DNA of 64,000 nt from Triticum aestivum (lineage: Eukaryota > Streptophyta > Magnoliopsida > Poales > Poaceae), in assembly GCF_018294505.1 (NCBI RefSeq), contig NC_057804.1, forward strand, positions 249,101,099 through 249,165,098. The letters run 5' to 3'. The notes under the pieces are model-generated. The model was not told the origin of the DNA. It did not search any database and saw nothing but the letters and a program-made list of their open reading frames with translations. Position 1 is the first letter of the stretch; each line of letters opens with the position of its first letter. Position numbers and translations under genes: made by a program. Shown one piece after another: positions 63,223-64,000 of this stretch.

Positions 63223-64000
63223 ATGAAGAACTTAAAAGACGATCGAACTACTATTTTGCCCTCAACTACGAGGGGAGGTAAGGAACTGCCATCTAGCTCT
63301 GCACTAGATTCTCCTTCCATTATTAGTAGGATTGCGACACCTAAACCTGCTACTGCTATGAATTCTGATATGTCGCATGTTATTGATGATGCCACTTCTG
63401 CTATGCATGATGAAACTACTTATGTGTGTGATACTACTTTGCCATTAGGTGAATTTCTTGATGAACAACTTGCTAGAGTTAGGGGGAATGAAAATATTGA
63501 AGATCATATTACTGATGATAGTGATGATGAATGTCCCCCCAATTATTATGTATTACCTGTTGTTCCTAAGGGTTATGTTATGAATGAAAAAGCTGCTATG
63601 GAAATTCTTGCTTGCAATGATAGAAATGATCTTGAGAAATTATTAGCTAAATGGAAGCAGCAGTCTCTTAATGCTAGAATGAAACCTGATCCTGCTTTTG
63701 TTACTTCACCTATCTGTGTTACTGATAAGGATTATGAATTCTCTGTTGATCCTGATATTATTACTTTAGTTCAATCTGATCCTTTTTATGGCCTTGAATC
63801 TGAAACTGTTGTGGCACATCTTACCAAGTTGAATGATATAGCTACCCTGTTTACTAATGATAAGAAGTCTCGCTATTTATATATCCTTAAGATATTTTCG
63901 TTCTCATTAAAGGGTGATGCTAAGACATGGTATAATTCTCTTGCTCCTGGTTGTGTGCGTAGTCCCCAGGATATGATTTATTACTTCTCTGCTAAATATT
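63223..64000 (+). CDS. gag: Athila-type Gag, 3' end outside the window
   Basis: Starts ATGAAGAACTT and is open for all 259 codons to the window edge. It contains the same blocks as the copy at 14976: acidic DDSDDE near residue 100, FVTSPICVTDKDYEFSVDP, and SLKGDAKTWYNSL near 235. Unlike the copy at 14976 no break is seen so far, so this element may be younger or its gag under recent constraint. Whether protease, reverse transcriptase or the ATHILA ORF-1 gene follows cannot be seen. Confidence 0.88.
   Translation, partial: MKNLKDDRTTILPSTTRGGKELPSSSALDSPSIISRIATPKPATAMNSDMSHVIDDATSAMHDETTYVCDTTLPLGEFLDEQLARVRGNENIEDHITDDSDDECPPNYYVLPVVPKGYVMNEKAAMEILACNDRNDLEKLLAKWKQQSLNARMKPDPAFVTSPICVTDKDYEFSVDPDIITLVQSDPFYGLESETVVAHLTKLNDIATLFTNDKKSRYLYILKIFSFSLKGDAKTWYNSLAPGCVRSPQDMIYYFSAKY

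Larger units (their letters stand above)
61731..64000 (+). mobile_element. 5' part of an Athila-type element related to 13491-23089
   Basis: LTR, perfect tRNA-Asp-type primer-binding site and an intact gag start; runs off the right edge. Close relative of the second nested element across LTR and gag. Confidence 0.92.

Overview
The window is repeat-rich plant DNA of the kind found between genes in large cereal genomes. Its LTR retrotransposons (Athila-type elements whose LTRs begin TGATACGTCTCCAACGTATC, and Tat-lineage Gypsy elements), CACTA-like DNA transposons and Stowaway MITEs point to the Triticeae (wheat, Aegilops or barley group). I see no intact, clearly non-transposon host gene. There is nothing bacterial or organellar, and no CRISPR array or rRNA. 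Family names were assigned by recognition and not by database search.

Layout. 1-2124: the 3' tail and 3' LTR of an unclassified LTR retrotransposon. 2125-4126: a decayed minus-strand gene, probably transposon-borne, with readable splice sites. 4127-4369: a minus-strand Athila LTR scrap. 4370-29403: one Tat-lineage Gypsy element split by three insertions. These are an Athila-type element in its 5' LTR (5217-12442, TSD GCCAT/TCCAT), a second Athila-type element in its gag (13491-23089, TSD AGGCC/AGGCC) and a solo LTR in its RNase H region (26346-27259, TSD CTGGT/CTGGC). The Tat pol is full of stops and frameshifts.

29404-49500: older, less ordered DNA dominated by minus-strand relics of CACTA/En-Spm-type transposase-associated genes. 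It holds an array dense in GGCCC/GGGCC (29.8-30.7 kb), a roughly 113-bp tandem repeat in which each unit carries a 27-30 nt exon-like segment (37.6-38.2 kb), paralogous 114-nt exons (38.8 and 40.6 kb), and two diverged copies of a roughly 2-kb segment (41.5-43.5 and 45.7-48.0 kb), one with a Stowaway MITE that the other lacks. Several short hypothetical ORFs lie here.

49530-52920: the 3' half of another Gypsy element. Its untranslated region has repeated polypurine-tract-like sequences and a captured tRNA-Lys(CUU)-like sequence, and its 3' LTR sits inside the ORF of an Athila-type element (52921-58037). 58038-61507: two copies of a GC-rich segment with a minus-strand promoter. 61508-61730: an LTR-like scrap. 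61731 to the end: the 5' LTR, primer-binding site and intact start of gag of another Athila-type element closely related to the one at 13491.

How the parts work together: none of the Athila-type elements shows reverse transcriptase or integrase in the window. They carry LTRs, a tRNA-Asp-type primer-binding site, and either gag-protease plus an ATHILA ORF-1-like protein or only short accessory ORFs. They therefore look like non-autonomous elements moved by enzymes supplied elsewhere. They share RNA-level structures: LTR-terminal palindromes, a CCTAAGCTTGGGG core with hairpins, and a block just after an ORF stop codon. These are the most interesting signals in the window, together with the exon-bearing tandem repeat, the LTR-like internal promoter with a possible spliced leader before the ATHILA ORF, and the polypurine-tract repeat array.
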